From the NCBI RefSeq assembly GCF_002157685.2, contig NZ_AP026738.1, positions 2,170,001 through 2,234,000 of the forward strand: 64,000 nucleotides of DNA, given 5' to 3'. This document shows, one piece after another, positions 41,386 to 50,880 of the stretch (position 1 is the stretch's first letter; each line of letters begins with the position of its first letter). The notes under the pieces are model-generated. The model was not told where the DNA came from and ran no database searches. It saw only the letters and a program-made list of their open reading frames with translations. Both the position numbers and the translations under genes were made by a program. The DNA comes from Comamonas thiooxydans. Its GTDB lineage: Bacteria > Pseudomonadota > Gammaproteobacteria > Burkholderiales > Burkholderiaceae_C.

Positions 41386-41600
41386 CTGTTGGTGCTCGAG
41401 ACTGCTTTTCTGTGGTCTCAGTTCAACGGGAAGCAGGGAGGGGCTGGTCAGACGCACTGGCACTCCGAACCTGCGCTGCCCCCGCAACGGTCGGCGAATG
41501 GAATGCTGTGGCATTCCGCCTTTTTCCCCATGGCCACTGGCGCTGCGCGCTGGGAAGGCCGGCAAGAGGATGATTCGCCTAGCCCGGATACCGGCCAACA
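41386..41600 (+). promoter_or_regulatory. Cobalamin (AdoCbl) riboswitch
   Basis: The conserved blocks appear in order: GGTGCTCGAGAC (41391-), AACGGGAAGCAGG (41424-), CTGCCCCCGCAACGGT (41476-41491), GCCACTGGC..CTGGGAAGGCCGGCAAG (41533-) and the B12 box AGCCCGGATACCGGCC (41581-41596). Binding of adenosylcobalamin lowers expression of the downstream genes. It sits about 80 bases before the btuB start and so controls the locus according to cell B12. Confidence 0.95.
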
Positions 41601-41681
41601 TGGGTTGCCTGCATTCTGTGCAGGTATGTTTGCTCAATGTCGGCGGGTAGGCTGATGTGGGCGTATTCAAGTGTGCTTTCC

Positions 41682-43592
41682 ATGAGTCCGCAATCTTCGT
41701 CCCTGCGCATGGCGCAGGTGGCTTCGCGCGCACGCGCATCGTTTGTTCTCCGTCCCACTCTTCTGGCATCTGCGTTGGCAGTGGCGTTTGCCGCACAGGC
41801 TCAGTCAGCTGCACAGGCCGATGCGGTGCAGATGAAAGAAACCGTGGTCACCGCCAATCGCATCGAGCAGCCTTTGTCCGATCTGGTGGCCGATATGTCG
41901 GTGGTGGGCCGTGAAACGATTGAAACGGCGGGTGCCGTGGGTGTGGCCGATGTGCTTTCGCGTCTGCCGGGTGTGCAAATGGTGCGCAACGGCGGCGCTG
42001 GCTCGACCACCAGCGTCTATCTGCGCGGTGCCGACACGCGCTTCACTGCCGTCTATATCGATGGCGTGCGCGTGGACTCTCAGTCCACGGGCGGGGCCTC
42101 CTGGCAGGATATTCCGCTGGAAGCGATCGACCGAATTGAAGTGTTGCGAGGCCCGGCGGCGGCTGTCTACGGCTCTGACGCCATCGGCGGCGTGGTGCAG
42201 ATTTTCACCAAAAAAGGCGAGGGCAAAGCCAAGCCCTATGTGGGCCTGGGCTGGGGCAGTCGTGGCACGGTGAAGGCTCAGGCCGGCGTCAGCGGCGGCG
42301 TCGCGGGCTGGGACTATAGCCTGGGTGTTTCGCATGCCAGCAGCAACGGCTTCAATGCCAAGACCTCTGCGGGCTTCAATCCCGATGCCGATGGTTATCG
42401 CAACAATGCCTTCAACGGGCGTGTGGGCTACCAGATCAACAACAATCAACGTGTTGAAGCCACGGCTCTGACCAGCTACATGAATGCGGGTTATGACGCC
42501 ACCGTCTCCAAGACCAGCCCCATGGCTGACGACCGCAGCATCTACAAGATGAATGCGGTCGGCCTGAACTGGCTGGCCAAGTGGAGCGATGTGTACAGCA
42601 CGCGCCTTCAGTACACGCAGTCACGCGATTTCTACCAGACCAAGCCCAGCGTCTATGAAACCGACACACGCTTGCACAGCTATCTGTTCCAGAACGAGTG
42701 GCGGTTGGGAGCGCAGACTGTGACGGCCGCGCTGGAACGCCGTGAGGACAAGCTGGTCAACAACGGCCTGGATATCGGCAGCCGCAATCGCTCCCAGAAC
42801 GCACTGGCACTGGGCTATGGCCTGCATGCTGGCAAGCACACGCTGCAGCTCAACGCCCGTCATGACCGTGACAGCGAGTTCGGCGGCCACACCACGGGCA
42901 GCGCTGCGTATGGCTATGAGTTCATGCCCAACTGGCGCGCAACCGCATCGGCCGGCACTGCCTTTCGCGCACCTACGCTCTATCAGCGCTTCAGCCAATA
43001 TGGCGATGCCAGCCTGTCGCCCGAAAAAGGCCGCAATGTGGAACTGGGCCTGAAATGGGGCAAGGGCAGCGACAGCTTCTCGGCCACGCTTTATCGCAAC
43101 AATGTCTCCAATCTCATCAACTATGTGGGTGGGACGGGCACCTGTGCGGGCAATACCGGCCAATACGGCGGCTGCTATGCCAACGTGGCCAAGGCCCGTT
43201 ACGAAGGCATCACCCTGGCCGCCACCACCCGCTTGGGCATGGTGAATCTGCAAGGTTCGGTGGACTTCCAGGATCCGCGCGATACCGATAAGGATCTGCA
43301 ACTGGCTCGCCGCTCCAAGCGTTACGCCAATCTGTCTGCCGACACCACACTGGCCGGCTGGAGGCTGGGCGCCGAAATGCAGGCCGCCGGAAAGCGCTTT
43401 GACGATGCTGCCAACAAGACCGTGCTGGGCGGTTACACGCTCTGGAATCTGAGTGCACAAAAGCAGCTGACACGTGAATGGAGCCTGGTGGCGCGCATCA
43501 ACAATCTGGCTGACAAGCGCTATGAGCTGGCCCGAACCTATGCCACCGAAGGCCGCAGCGGCTATATCGGGGTGAAGTGGGAAGCCAGGTAA
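41682..43592 (+). CDS. btuB: TonB-dependent cobalamin receptor BtuB
   Basis: This protein has 636 residues from the ATG at 41682; earlier in-frame starts at 41637 and 41655 are possible. A signal peptide ends near AAQAQSA, a TonB box-like KETVVTA follows, then the plug (LSRLPGVQMVRNGG; VYLRGADTRFTAVYIDGVRVD; IEVLRGPAAAVYGSDAIGGVVQIFTKKG), and a 22-strand barrel ending in aromatic ..GVKWEAR. Location behind a B12 riboswitch and before cobalamin genes fixes the substrate as corrinoids. Confidence 0.93.
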   Translation: MSPQSSSLRMAQVASRARASFVLRPTLLASALAVAFAAQAQSAAQADAVQMKETVVTANRIEQPLSDLVADMSVVGRETIETAGAVGVADVLSRLPGVQMVRNGGAGSTTSVYLRGADTRFTAVYIDGVRVDSQSTGGASWQDIPLEAIDRIEVLRGPAAAVYGSDAIGGVVQIFTKKGEGKAKPYVGLGWGSRGTVKAQAGVSGGVAGWDYSLGVSHASSNGFNAKTSAGFNPDADGYRNNAFNGRVGYQINNNQRVEATALTSYMNAGYDATVSKTSPMADDRSIYKMNAVGLNWLAKWSDVYSTRLQYTQSRDFYQTKPSVYETDTRLHSYLFQNEWRLGAQTVTAALERREDKLVNNGLDIGSRNRSQNALALGYGLHAGKHTLQLNARHDRDSEFGGHTTGSAAYGYEFMPNWRATASAGTAFRAPTLYQRFSQYGDASLSPEKGRNVELGLKWGKGSDSFSATLYRNNVSNLINYVGGTGTCAGNTGQYGGCYANVAKARYEGITLAATTRLGMVNLQGSVDFQDPRDTDKDLQLARRSKRYANLSADTTLAGWRLGAEMQAAGKRFDDAANKTVLGGYTLWNLSAQKQLTREWSLVARINNLADKRYELARTYATEGRSGYIGVKWEAR

Positions 43593-43598
43593 GAGGCC

Positions 43599-45011
43599 AT
43601 GACAGTCACCGCAATGCATGAAGCAGGGCTGCGCTGTCCTGCGCTCTTGATCAGTGCTCCGGCCTCCGGCCAGGGAAAGACCACCATCACGGCAGCCCTG
43701 GCTCGCCTGCATGCGCGCCAGGGACGCAAGGTGCGCGTGTTCAAGTGCGGGCCGGATTTTCTGGACCCTTACTGGCATGAGCTGGCAAGTGGTTCGCCCG
43801 TGCATTCGGTAGATTTGTGGATGACGGGCGAGGCGGATGTGCGCCAGCGCCTGCATGAGGCGGCCCAGGAGGCCGACCTGATTCTTGTCGAAGGCGTGAT
43901 GGGCCTGTTCGACGGCAACTTCAGCGCGGGCGATCTGGCGCAGTTGCTGGGGCTGCCCGTGCTGGCCGTGGTTGATGCCTCGGCCATGGCGGGCACTTTC
44001 GGGGCGCTGGCCTACGGCTTGCAGCATTACCAGGCCGGCCTGCGCTGGGCCGGCATGCTGGCCAACCGGGTGGCTACGGCTCACCATGCCGATCTGCTCA
44101 GGCAAGGCCTGCGCGACCAGTCACTGTGGCTGGGGGCCATGCCCGGGGTGCAACTGGGCGATGCGGCAGTCAAGGCAAGGTCTGCGGCGCTGCTGCCCGA
44201 GCGCCATCTGGGCCTGATCGCCGCCCACGAGCTTAGCGATGCCCTGCAGCGCCTGGATGCCGCAGCCGATGCCCTGGCCCAGACGCCGCTGGGGCAACGG
44301 GCCTGGAGCTCGGACGACGGTCAGCCCAGCTGGCAGGACTGGTGCGTGGACTTTACCGCGCCCGACACTGACGCGGCTCAGCCTCGGCTGGAGCCCTGGC
44401 TGAGTGGCCGTCACATTGCCATTGCGCGTGATGCGGCGTTTTCGTTTATCTATCCCGCCAATCTGGACTGTCTGCGTGCCATGGGGGCAGAGCTGTGCTT
44501 TTTCTCGCCGCTGGCTGGCGAGGCGCTGCCGCCCTGCGATGCGATCTGGCTGCCCGGCGGTTATCCGGAACTGCATGCGCGGGCCCTGCATGAGAGTCGG
44601 CAGTTGCGCGACGGCATTGCCGAGCATATGGCGCAGGGCAAGCCGGTCTGGGCCGAGTGCGGCGGCATGCTGGCCCTGTGTGACGGAGTGACCGCCCTGG
44701 ACGGCAGTACCCAGCCCATGTGGGGGCTGCTGCCCGGTCAGGTCGTCATGCAAAGCCGGCTTGGCGGTCTGGGCATGCAGCAGCTGGCACTGGATGCGGG
44801 CTTGCTGCGCGGTCATACCTTTCACTACACAAGGCTGGAGACAGCCATGCCGGTGCTCACGCGCAGCAGCCGCCCCGGGGCGGCCGTGCAGGCCGACCGT
44901 GGCGAGGCGCTGTATCAGCATGGCAGTGTGCGGGCCAGTTACTTTCATGCCTGGTTTCCGTCCTGCCCGTCGGCTGTGGCGGCGCTTTTTGGCGCAACAA
45001 TCGAAGGCTGA
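43599..45011 (+). CDS. cobB: Cobyrinate a,c-diamide synthase
   Basis: In this 470-residue protein the N-terminal ATP site SAPASGQGKTT (residues 19-29) and CGPDFLDPYWH are typical of CbiA/CobB; the C-terminal class I glutamine amidotransferase has PGGYPELHA and AECGGML with Cys near residue 353. It amidates the a and c side chains of cobyrinate with ATP and glutamine. The start is 6 bases after btuB. Confidence 0.92.
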   Translation: MTVTAMHEAGLRCPALLISAPASGQGKTTITAALARLHARQGRKVRVFKCGPDFLDPYWHELASGSPVHSVDLWMTGEADVRQRLHEAAQEADLILVEGVMGLFDGNFSAGDLAQLLGLPVLAVVDASAMAGTFGALAYGLQHYQAGLRWAGMLANRVATAHHADLLRQGLRDQSLWLGAMPGVQLGDAAVKARSAALLPERHLGLIAAHELSDALQRLDAAADALAQTPLGQRAWSSDDGQPSWQDWCVDFTAPDTDAAQPRLEPWLSGRHIAIARDAAFSFIYPANLDCLRAMGAELCFFSPLAGEALPPCDAIWLPGGYPELHARALHESRQLRDGIAEHMAQGKPVWAECGGMLALCDGVTALDGSTQPMWGLLPGQVVMQSRLGGLGMQQLALDAGLLRGHTFHYTRLETAMPVLTRSSRPGAAVQADRGEALYQHGSVRASYFHAWFPSCPSAVAALFGATIEG

Positions 45012-45028
45012 GCCTTTAGTCCATCACC

Positions 45029-45640
45029 ATGAGCCCTGCAAGCACAGTCTCCTTCGTCATGCCGCGTACCCAGCTGATTCTCGGCGGGCAGAAAAGTGGC
45101 AAATCCCGTCGCGCAGAGTTGCTGGCGCACCAGTGGCTGCAGGCGGATGCCGGGCATCAGGCAGCGCTGGTGGCCACCGGCCAGGCCTGGGATGCGGAAA
45201 TGAGCGAGCGCATTGCACGCCACCAGCGTGACCGTGCCGAGCGCGTGCCCGGCATGCAGACCATAGAGGAGCCGCGCGAGCTGGCCCAGGTGCTGGCCCT
45301 GCACAGCAGCCCGCAGCGGCTGCTGGTGATTGATTGCCTGACCTTGTGGCTGACGAACTGGTTGATGCCGGTGCAGGCTGAGAATTTGAAAGGAAATCAG
45401 CCTCAATCCATTGACTGGAAAGAGCAGCTAGTTCTCTTTTTGAAAGCGCTGGATGAAGCCGCCGGCCCCGTCATTCTGGTGGGGAACGAGATTGGCTTGG
45501 GCGTGATTCCCATGGGCCGCGAAGTGCGCGCCTTTGTCGATGCGCTGGGCTTGCTCAATCAGCAGGCGGCTGCGCATTGCGAAAGCGTCACGCTGATGTG
45601 CGCCGGCTTGCCGCTGGCGCTGAAAGGGCCGCAGGCATGA
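45029..45640 (+). CDS. cobU: Adenosylcobinamide kinase / guanylyltransferase
   Basis: This 203-residue protein has P-loop LILGGQKSGKSRRAE, substrate region GQAWDAEMSERIARHQRDR and C-terminal VGNEIGLGVIPMGREVRAFVDALG, all diagnostic of CobU/CobP. It phosphorylates adenosylcobinamide and transfers GMP. Residues about 118-138 (ENLKGNQPQSIDWKEQLVLF) look like an insertion derived from a Comamonadaceae intergenic repeat. Start at 45029 or at 45059 (MPRTQLILGG). Confidence 0.9.
   Translation: MSPASTVSFVMPRTQLILGGQKSGKSRRAELLAHQWLQADAGHQAALVATGQAWDAEMSERIARHQRDRAERVPGMQTIEEPRELAQVLALHSSPQRLLVIDCLTLWLTNWLMPVQAENLKGNQPQSIDWKEQLVLFLKALDEAAGPVILVGNEIGLGVIPMGREVRAFVDALGLLNQQAAAHCESVTLMCAGLPLALKGPQA
45382..45445 (+). 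repeat. Degenerate Comamonadaceae-type repeat inside cobU (candidate)
   Basis: AATCAGCCTC followed about 25 bases later by GCAGCTAG and CTCTTTTTGA resembles the A/T-rich, AGCTA-containing intergenic repeat common in this family, here in frame within cobU. The match is from remembered family pattern and is imperfect. Confidence 0.4.
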
Positions 45641-46548
45641 GGGCCACCGTAAAACGGTTTGCCGCTGCTGCGCTGCTTGTTTGCGGCCTGGCCGGGGCTT
45701 TGTCGGTGGCGGCGCAACCCGTGCAGATTTCCGATGCGCGTGGCGTCCAGGTGCAGCTGGCCAAGCCGCCGCAGCGCATCGTCAGCCTGCTGCCCTCGCT
45801 GACCGAGAGCCTGTGCGCGCTGGGCGGCTGCGAGCGTCTGGTGGGGGTGGATCGCTATTCCAACTGGCCAGCCCATGTGAAGACCTTGCCCGTGGTGGGT
45901 GGTGGGCTGGATCCGAACATCGAGAGCATTGTGGCGCTCAAGCCCGATCTGGTGCTGGTTTCCATGGCATCACGGGCCATTGCACGAATGGAGGCGCTGG
46001 GTCTCAAGGTGGTGGCGCTGGAGCCGCGCACCCACGAGGAAGCGCGCACTGTGATGCAGAAGCTGGGCCAGCTGCTGGCCTTGCCGCCAGCCCAGGGCGC
46101 AGACCGCGTCTGGGCCGGAATCGAAGCCGACCTGAACAAGGCCGCAGCCAGCGTGCCCGATGCCATGCGCGGTCAGCGTGTTTACTTTGAAGCCAGCCGT
46201 GGCCCCTACGCCGCCGGTGAAAAGTCCTTTATCGGCCAGACACTGGCGCGGCTGCAGCTGCGCAATGTGATCGATGCCAGGCAAGGACCGTTTCCGCGCC
46301 TGAACCCCGAATATGTGGTCAAGCTGGACCCGGACATTCTGATGGCCGGCGAGCGGTCCTGGAAAACCGGTGTGCCGGAATACCCGGGCTGGGCCCAGAT
46401 GCGGGCGGTGAAGCAGGGCGCGATCTGCGCCTTCACGCCCGAGCAATCCGACATTCTGGTGCGCCCCGGCCCGCGCATGGCGGAGGGGGCGCAGATCATC
46501 GTCCAGTGTCTGCAGCGTCTGGCGGCGAGGCAGGGCAAGAGCCCATGA
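45637..46548 (+). CDS. btuF: Cobalamin ABC transporter, periplasmic binding protein
   Basis: This 303-residue protein starts at 45637 overlapping the cobU stop. The signal peptide (RFAAAALLVCGLAGALSVAAQ) is followed by QRIVSLLPSLTESLCALGGCERLVGVDRYSNWP, the BtuF opening, and by DPNIESIVALKPDLVL. It delivers corrinoids to BtuCD. Confidence 0.92.
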   Translation: MRATVKRFAAAALLVCGLAGALSVAAQPVQISDARGVQVQLAKPPQRIVSLLPSLTESLCALGGCERLVGVDRYSNWPAHVKTLPVVGGGLDPNIESIVALKPDLVLVSMASRAIARMEALGLKVVALEPRTHEEARTVMQKLGQLLALPPAQGADRVWAGIEADLNKAAASVPDAMRGQRVYFEASRGPYAAGEKSFIGQTLARLQLRNVIDARQGPFPRLNPEYVVKLDPDILMAGERSWKTGVPEYPGWAQMRAVKQGAICAFTPEQSDILVRPGPRMAEGAQIIVQCLQRLAARQGKSP

Positions 46549-47588
46549 AAGCCAGCATCTCCAGTCATCACCGCAGGGGGCAGCGCGGGCTGGCCACTGC
46601 CTGGCTGCTGCTGTGGCTGACGCTGGCTGCGGCTTTGCTGGCGCTGCTGGGCGCGGGTATCGGCAGCACCGGGTTCGAGAGCGTGCTGCATGCCCGGCAT
46701 GACCCACTGGCCTGGCAGATCGTGATGGACATTCGTCTGCCGCGCACGGCTGCCGCGTTGCTGGCTGGCGGCCTGCTGGGGTTGGCGGGAGCGATTGCTC
46801 AGGGTGTGTTTCGCAATCCCCTGGCGGACCCTTATCTGTTGGGCAGTGCCTCGGGCGCGTCGCTGGGCGTGGCGCTGGCCATGGCTGCCCTGGGTGTCTC
46901 GCCCTTCGCTCTGGCCGGCCTGGCCCGCTGGGGCGTGACGGGTGCGGCTTTTGCCGGTGCCGTGCTTGCCGTGGTGCTGACCCTGGTGCTGGCCAAGGGC
47001 GTGCAGAACACCATGCGCCTGCTGCTGGCCGGTGTGGTGGTGGGCGTGGTGCTAGGCGCCGCCGCATCGCTGGTATTGTTGATGAACCCCGACATCATGC
47101 AGGCCATGCAATCCTTCATGCTGGGCAGCACGGCCTTTGCGGGCTGGAATGCCTGCGCACTCATGCTGTGGGTGCTGCTGCCCGCGCTGCTGCTGGCCTG
47201 CTGCCTGAGCCGCGTGCTCGACGGGCTGGCACTCGGCGAGGCCACGGCCCATAGTCTGGGCCTGCCGCTGGCGCCGCTGCGTCTGTTGCTGATCGTGCTG
47301 CTGGCTCTGGCCACGGGCACCGCCGTGGCGCAGACCGGCCTGATCGCTTTTGTAGGCCTGGCTGCACCTCATCTGGTGCGTTCCATGGTGCGTGCGCTGT
47401 ACCGCTGGCTGCTGGCACTCAGCAGTCTGATGGGAGCGGTGCTGCTGCTGGCTGCCGACCTGCTGGCGCGCTGGCTGATCGCACCTCAGGAGCTGCCCGT
47501 GGGGGTGCTCACCGCCGTGCTGGGAGGCAGCTATCTGCTCTGGCTGATGCACAAACGTGGCGCCATGCCGTCTGGAGAGGGCGCATGA
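46545..47588 (+). CDS. btuC: Cobalamin ABC transporter, permease
   Basis: This 347-residue FecCD-type permease has about ten membrane helices. DIRLPRTAAALLAGGLLGLAG and GVFRNPLADPYLLGSASGA and the ATPase-contact segment GLIAFVGLAAPHLVR are conserved. It overlaps btuF and btuD by ATGA. Confidence 0.93.
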   Translation: MKASISSHHRRGQRGLATAWLLLWLTLAAALLALLGAGIGSTGFESVLHARHDPLAWQIVMDIRLPRTAAALLAGGLLGLAGAIAQGVFRNPLADPYLLGSASGASLGVALAMAALGVSPFALAGLARWGVTGAAFAGAVLAVVLTLVLAKGVQNTMRLLLAGVVVGVVLGAAASLVLLMNPDIMQAMQSFMLGSTAFAGWNACALMLWVLLPALLLACCLSRVLDGLALGEATAHSLGLPLAPLRLLLIVLLALATGTAVAQTGLIAFVGLAAPHLVRSMVRALYRWLLALSSLMGAVLLLAADLLARWLIAPQELPVGVLTAVLGGSYLLWLMHKRGAMPSGEGA

Positions 47589-48382
47589 GCGGCAATGCCG
47601 AGACCGGAATCGCTTTGGCGACCGAGGCTCTGAGCGTGCAACTGGGCGAGCGCGAGGTGCTGTGTCAGCTCAGTCTGCAGATTCCCAAAGGCCGCTGGAC
47701 GGCCATCGTCGGCCCCAATGGCGCGGGTAAGTCCACGCTGCTGCGCGCCATGGCTGGCATGCGTGCCGCCAACCAGCGGCAAAGCGGTGCCGTGTTTTTG
47801 CAGGGCCGCAAGCTCGGCGACTGGAATGGCAGAGAGCGTGCCAAGGCACTGGCCTGGCTGGGCCAGAATCAGCCCGTTGCGGCCGATATGGCCGTCTATG
47901 ACCTGGTCATGCTGGGGCGCTTGCCCCACCAGGGCTGGCTGGCACCGGCCTCGAACGCCGACCGGCAGGCCGTGGAGCAGGCGCTGCGCCAGACCCATGC
48001 CTGGGACTGGCGCCAGCGCAGTATAGGCCAGCTATCGGGCGGTGAACGCCAGCGCGTGCTGCTGGCGCGGGCCCTGGCCGTGCAGGCCCGGACCCTCCTG
48101 ATGGACGAGCCGCTGGCCAATCTTGACCCGCCGCACCAGACCGACTGGATGCTGACGGCCCGCAGTCTGGTGCAGCAAGGCGTGACCCTGGTCAGCGTGC
48201 TGCACGAGCTGTCCTTTGCCCTGCTGGCCGACGAGATGGTCGTCATGCAGGCCGGCCGTATCACCCACCAGGGCGCTTGCGGCGATCCTGCCACCCATGC
48301 CGCGCTGGAGGCCGTGTTTGACCGGCGCATACAGGTGCGCGAACTCGACGGCCTGTGGCTGGCCCTGCCGCGCCTGAGCTGA
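47585..48382 (+). CDS. btuD: Cobalamin ABC transporter, ATPase
   Basis: This 265-residue protein has Walker A GPNGAGKST near residue 46, signature LSGGERQRVLLARAL near 150 and Walker B LLMDEPLANLD near 172. It powers BtuC. Downstream is a 60-base gap occupied by an intergenic repeat-like sequence. Confidence 0.93.
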   Translation: MSGNAETGIALATEALSVQLGEREVLCQLSLQIPKGRWTAIVGPNGAGKSTLLRAMAGMRAANQRQSGAVFLQGRKLGDWNGRERAKALAWLGQNQPVAADMAVYDLVMLGRLPHQGWLAPASNADRQAVEQALRQTHAWDWRQRSIGQLSGGERQRVLLARALAVQARTLLMDEPLANLDPPHQTDWMLTARSLVQQGVTLVSVLHELSFALLADEMVVMQAGRITHQGACGDPATHAALEAVFDRRIQVRELDGLWLALPRLS

Positions 48383-48390
48383 GCTCGGCC

Positions 48391-48455
48391 GTAATTTTTG
48401 AATTTTTGCCCTTAAGCCCTTGATAGACGAGCGAGAGTAGCTATGAATATTGAAA
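48391..48455 (+). repeat. Comamonadaceae-type repeat overlapping the cobO start (candidate)
   Basis: TTTTTGAATTTTTGCCC, then CTTGATAGAC and GCGAGAGTAGCTATGAA follow the pattern of family intergenic repeats; the ATG of cobO lies within the AGCTATGAA part. The call rests on remembered pattern. Confidence 0.45.
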
Positions 48456-49012
48456 CTCCTCCCACCGAGAAGCCTTACGAAAAGCCCGAGGGCGAGCGCC
48501 GCGGCCTGATCATCGTCAACACCGGCAATGGCAAGGGCAAGAGCACGGCCGCCTTTGGTCTGGCCTTTCGTGCCACGGGCCGAGGCAAGGCCGTCAAGGT
48601 CTACCAGTTCATGAAGGTGCCGACGGCGCGCTTTGGCGAGCATCGCCTGGCCGAGCAGGTCGGTCTGCCCATCGAAGGGCTGGGCGATGGCTTCAGCTGG
48701 AAGAGCAGGGACCTCGATCACTCCGCCCAGCTGGCGCGTGACGGCTGGGAAAAGGCCAAGGCCGATATTCTCTCGGGCGAGCTGTTTCTGGTCGTGCTCG
48801 ACGAGATCACCTATCCGCTGATCTATGGCTGGCTGCCGCTGCAGGAGGTGCTGGACACGCTCAAGGCACGCCCCAAGGATGTGCATGTCTGCCTGACGGG
48901 CCGCCGCTGCCCGCAGGAGATCATCGACATCGCCGACACCGTGACCGAGATGACGCTGATCAAACATGCTTTCCAGGCGGGTATTCCCGCTCAAAGAGGT
49001 ATCGAAGACTGA
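48443..49012 (+). CDS. cobO: Cob(I)yrinic acid a,c-diamide adenosyltransferase
   Basis: In this 189-residue protein IIVNTGNGKGKSTAAFGLAFRATGRG near residue 25 is the P-loop of CobA/CobO/BtuR, and FLVVLDEITYPLIYGWL and VHVCLTGRRCPQEIIDIAD complete the family. It adds the adenosyl group to corrinoids. Nothing recognisable as a ribosome site other than GAGAGTAGCT precedes the start. Confidence 0.93.
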   Translation: MNIETPPTEKPYEKPEGERRGLIIVNTGNGKGKSTAAFGLAFRATGRGKAVKVYQFMKVPTARFGEHRLAEQVGLPIEGLGDGFSWKSRDLDHSAQLARDGWEKAKADILSGELFLVVLDEITYPLIYGWLPLQEVLDTLKARPKDVHVCLTGRRCPQEIIDIADTVTEMTLIKHAFQAGIPAQRGIED

Positions 49013-49048
49013 TGGCTTTTGCCATGTCTGTGGCGCGACAATAGTTCC

Positions 49049-49801
49049 ATGACCGAATCCAAGACCAGCTCCTTCGCGACGATTGCTGCAACGCCTTTTA
49101 CCGAGGCCGAGCGGGATGCCGTCTACCGCGCCATCTATGAGCGCCGCGACATGCGCCATTTTGCGGGCGGGAAGGTGGCCGACGAGGTCTTGCTGCGCCT
49201 GTTGCGTGCAGCGCATCACGCGCCCAGCGTGGGGTTCATGCAGCCCTGGCGCTTTATTCGGGTCAGGAGCGCCGAATTGCGCCTGCAGATCCACGGTCTG
49301 ATCGAGGAGGAGCGCGTGCGCACCGCCCATGCCCTGGGCGAACGTGAAGAAGACTTCATGAAGCTCAAGGTCCAGGGTGTGCTCGATGCGGCCGAGGTGC
49401 TGGTTGTCGCCATGCCGCCGGGACGCGAGGCACATATCTTCGGCCGCCGCACCCTGCCCGAGATGGACATCGCCAGCAGCGCCTGTGCCATCCAGAACCT
49501 CTGGCTGGCCGCGCGTGCCGAAGGTCTGGGCATGGGCTGGGTCTCGATTTTCGATCCGCTGGCGCTGGCCAGATTGCTGCAGATGCCTGAAGGCGCCCAT
49601 CCGCTGGGCGTGCTCTGCCTGGGCCCTGTCGATGCCTACTATGCCGAGCCCATGCTGCAGCAGGAGAAATGGGCCTGCCGGGCACCTCTGGAAGACATGC
49701 TGATGGACGATGTCTGGGATGACTCGCGCGTGGTGGCTGCGGCCACCAAGGGCAAGCAGGGTAGTGGGCCGTGCGCCGCGAAGGGCAAAACAGACGCATG
49801 A
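49049..49801 (+). CDS. bluB: 5,6-dimethylbenzimidazole synthase
   Basis: This 250-residue flavin nitroreductase-fold protein starts at 49049 (MTESKTSSF). YERRDMRHFAGG, APSVGFMQPWRFIRV and the C-terminal GWVSIFDPLALARLL are BluB signatures. It makes the lower ligand dimethylbenzimidazole from FMNH2 with oxygen, so the cell makes true B12 and needs oxygen for this step. The Lys/Gly-rich tail is not conserved. Confidence 0.92.
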   Translation: MTESKTSSFATIAATPFTEAERDAVYRAIYERRDMRHFAGGKVADEVLLRLLRAAHHAPSVGFMQPWRFIRVRSAELRLQIHGLIEEERVRTAHALGEREEDFMKLKVQGVLDAAEVLVVAMPPGREAHIFGRRTLPEMDIASSACAIQNLWLAARAEGLGMGWVSIFDPLALARLLQMPEGAHPLGVLCLGPVDAYYAEPMLQQEKWACRAPLEDMLMDDVWDDSRVVAAATKGKQGSGPCAAKGKTDA

Positions 49802-50880
49802 CGAGTTTTGGCTGGACTGAGCTGATCGGTCTTTCTCTCAGTCCACTGGCATGGCTTTATCAGACATTTACCGCCGGTGATCTGGCAGCGCTCAACTGGG
49901 CTGCCAATGTGCAGGCTGGCTTGCTGGCCGTGTTGGTGGCCCTGCTGCTGGACCGGCTTTGGGGCGAGCCGCCGGTGTGGCTGCACCCCGTGGTGCTGAT
50001 GGGCAAATTGCTGGGCTGGTCGGGGCAGGTACTTGCACCGCGTGCCGAAGTGCAGAGTGACTATCTGCGGTTTTGCCTGGCAGCGCTTGTCTGGTGTGCA
50101 CTGGCAGCTCTGTTTTTCATGGTTTATGGCCTGGCCCAGTTCATGCTGGGTTTTGCCCCCTGGTGGCTCTGGGGTCTGGTGATGGGGGTGCTGCTCAAGC
50201 CGCTGCTGTCCTGGCGCATGCTCAGGGATGAGGTGCTGGCCGTGGAAGCCGCTCTGCAGCAATCGCTGCCCGCCGGGCGGGAGCGCCTGAGCTGGCTGGT
50301 GAGCCGCGACACGACACAGCTGGACGAGGCCACCGTGCGCGAAAGCGCCATCGAGACGCTGGCCGAGAACCTCAGCGACTCCGTGATTGCTCCGCTGTTC
50401 TGGTTTGCCGTGGCCGGTTTGCCCGGGGCGGCCGTCTATCGTTTTGCCAATACGGCCGATGCCATGTGGGGCTACCCCGGCTGGCGAGGCCAGGGCGACC
50501 GCCGCCGCCACTGGCAATGGGCGGGCAAATGGGCGGCCCGCGCCGACGATGTGCTCAACTGGATTCCGGCGCGCATCACCGCAATGTGGCTGGCGCTGCT
50601 GGCTGGCGGCCTGTCCTGGGCCGGTTTGAGGCGCGATGCAGCCGTGACGCCATCGCCCAATGGTGGTTGGCCCATGGGCGCCATGGCGCAGGCAATAGGG
50701 GTTCAGCTTTCCAAACCCGGCGTCTATCGACTCAACCCGCAGGGGCGGGCACCGCAGGCGGTTGATCTGGAGATGTCTGTAAGATTTGCATCAAAAGTGA
50801 TTGCAGTGCATGTCCTGATTGCGTTAGCAGCTATGATTTTGATTGTTGTGTGGAGAGGATGGCTGCTTGCCAATGTTTGA
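49798..50880 (+). CDS. cbiB: Adenosylcobinamide-phosphate synthase (CbiB/CobD)
   Basis: This 360-residue membrane protein starts at 49798 overlapping bluB. LLDRLWGEPPVWLHPVVLMGK and RESAIETLAENLSDSVIAPLFWF and the C-terminal segment AQAIGVQLSKPGVYRLN match CbiB. It attaches aminopropanol (phosphate) to adenosylcobyric acid. The last 25 codons overlap a repeat-like sequence. Confidence 0.92.
   Translation: MTSFGWTELIGLSLSPLAWLYQTFTAGDLAALNWAANVQAGLLAVLVALLLDRLWGEPPVWLHPVVLMGKLLGWSGQVLAPRAEVQSDYLRFCLAALVWCALAALFFMVYGLAQFMLGFAPWWLWGLVMGVLLKPLLSWRMLRDEVLAVEAALQQSLPAGRERLSWLVSRDTTQLDEATVRESAIETLAENLSDSVIAPLFWFAVAGLPGAAVYRFANTADAMWGYPGWRGQGDRRRHWQWAGKWAARADDVLNWIPARITAMWLALLAGGLSWAGLRRDAAVTPSPNGGWPMGAMAQAIGVQLSKPGVYRLNPQGRAPQAVDLEMSVRFASKVIAVHVLIALAAMILIVVWRGWLLANV
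50786..50850 (+). repeat. Repeat-like sequence at the 3' end of cbiB (candidate)
   Basis: ATCAAAAGTGATTGCAGTGC, CCTGATTGCGTTAGCAGCTA and TTTTGATTGTTG follow the family repeat pattern (inverted TTGC/GCAGCTAT arms) yet encode the final membrane helix ending of CbiB. From pattern memory only. Confidence 0.45.

Noticed and set aside
42621..44105. 494-residue minus-strand frame across btuB and cobB
   Set aside because: Antisense to two clear cobalamin genes.
48032..49600. 522-residue minus-strand frame across btuD, cobO and bluB
   Set aside because: Shadow of three genes with strong motifs on the plus strand.
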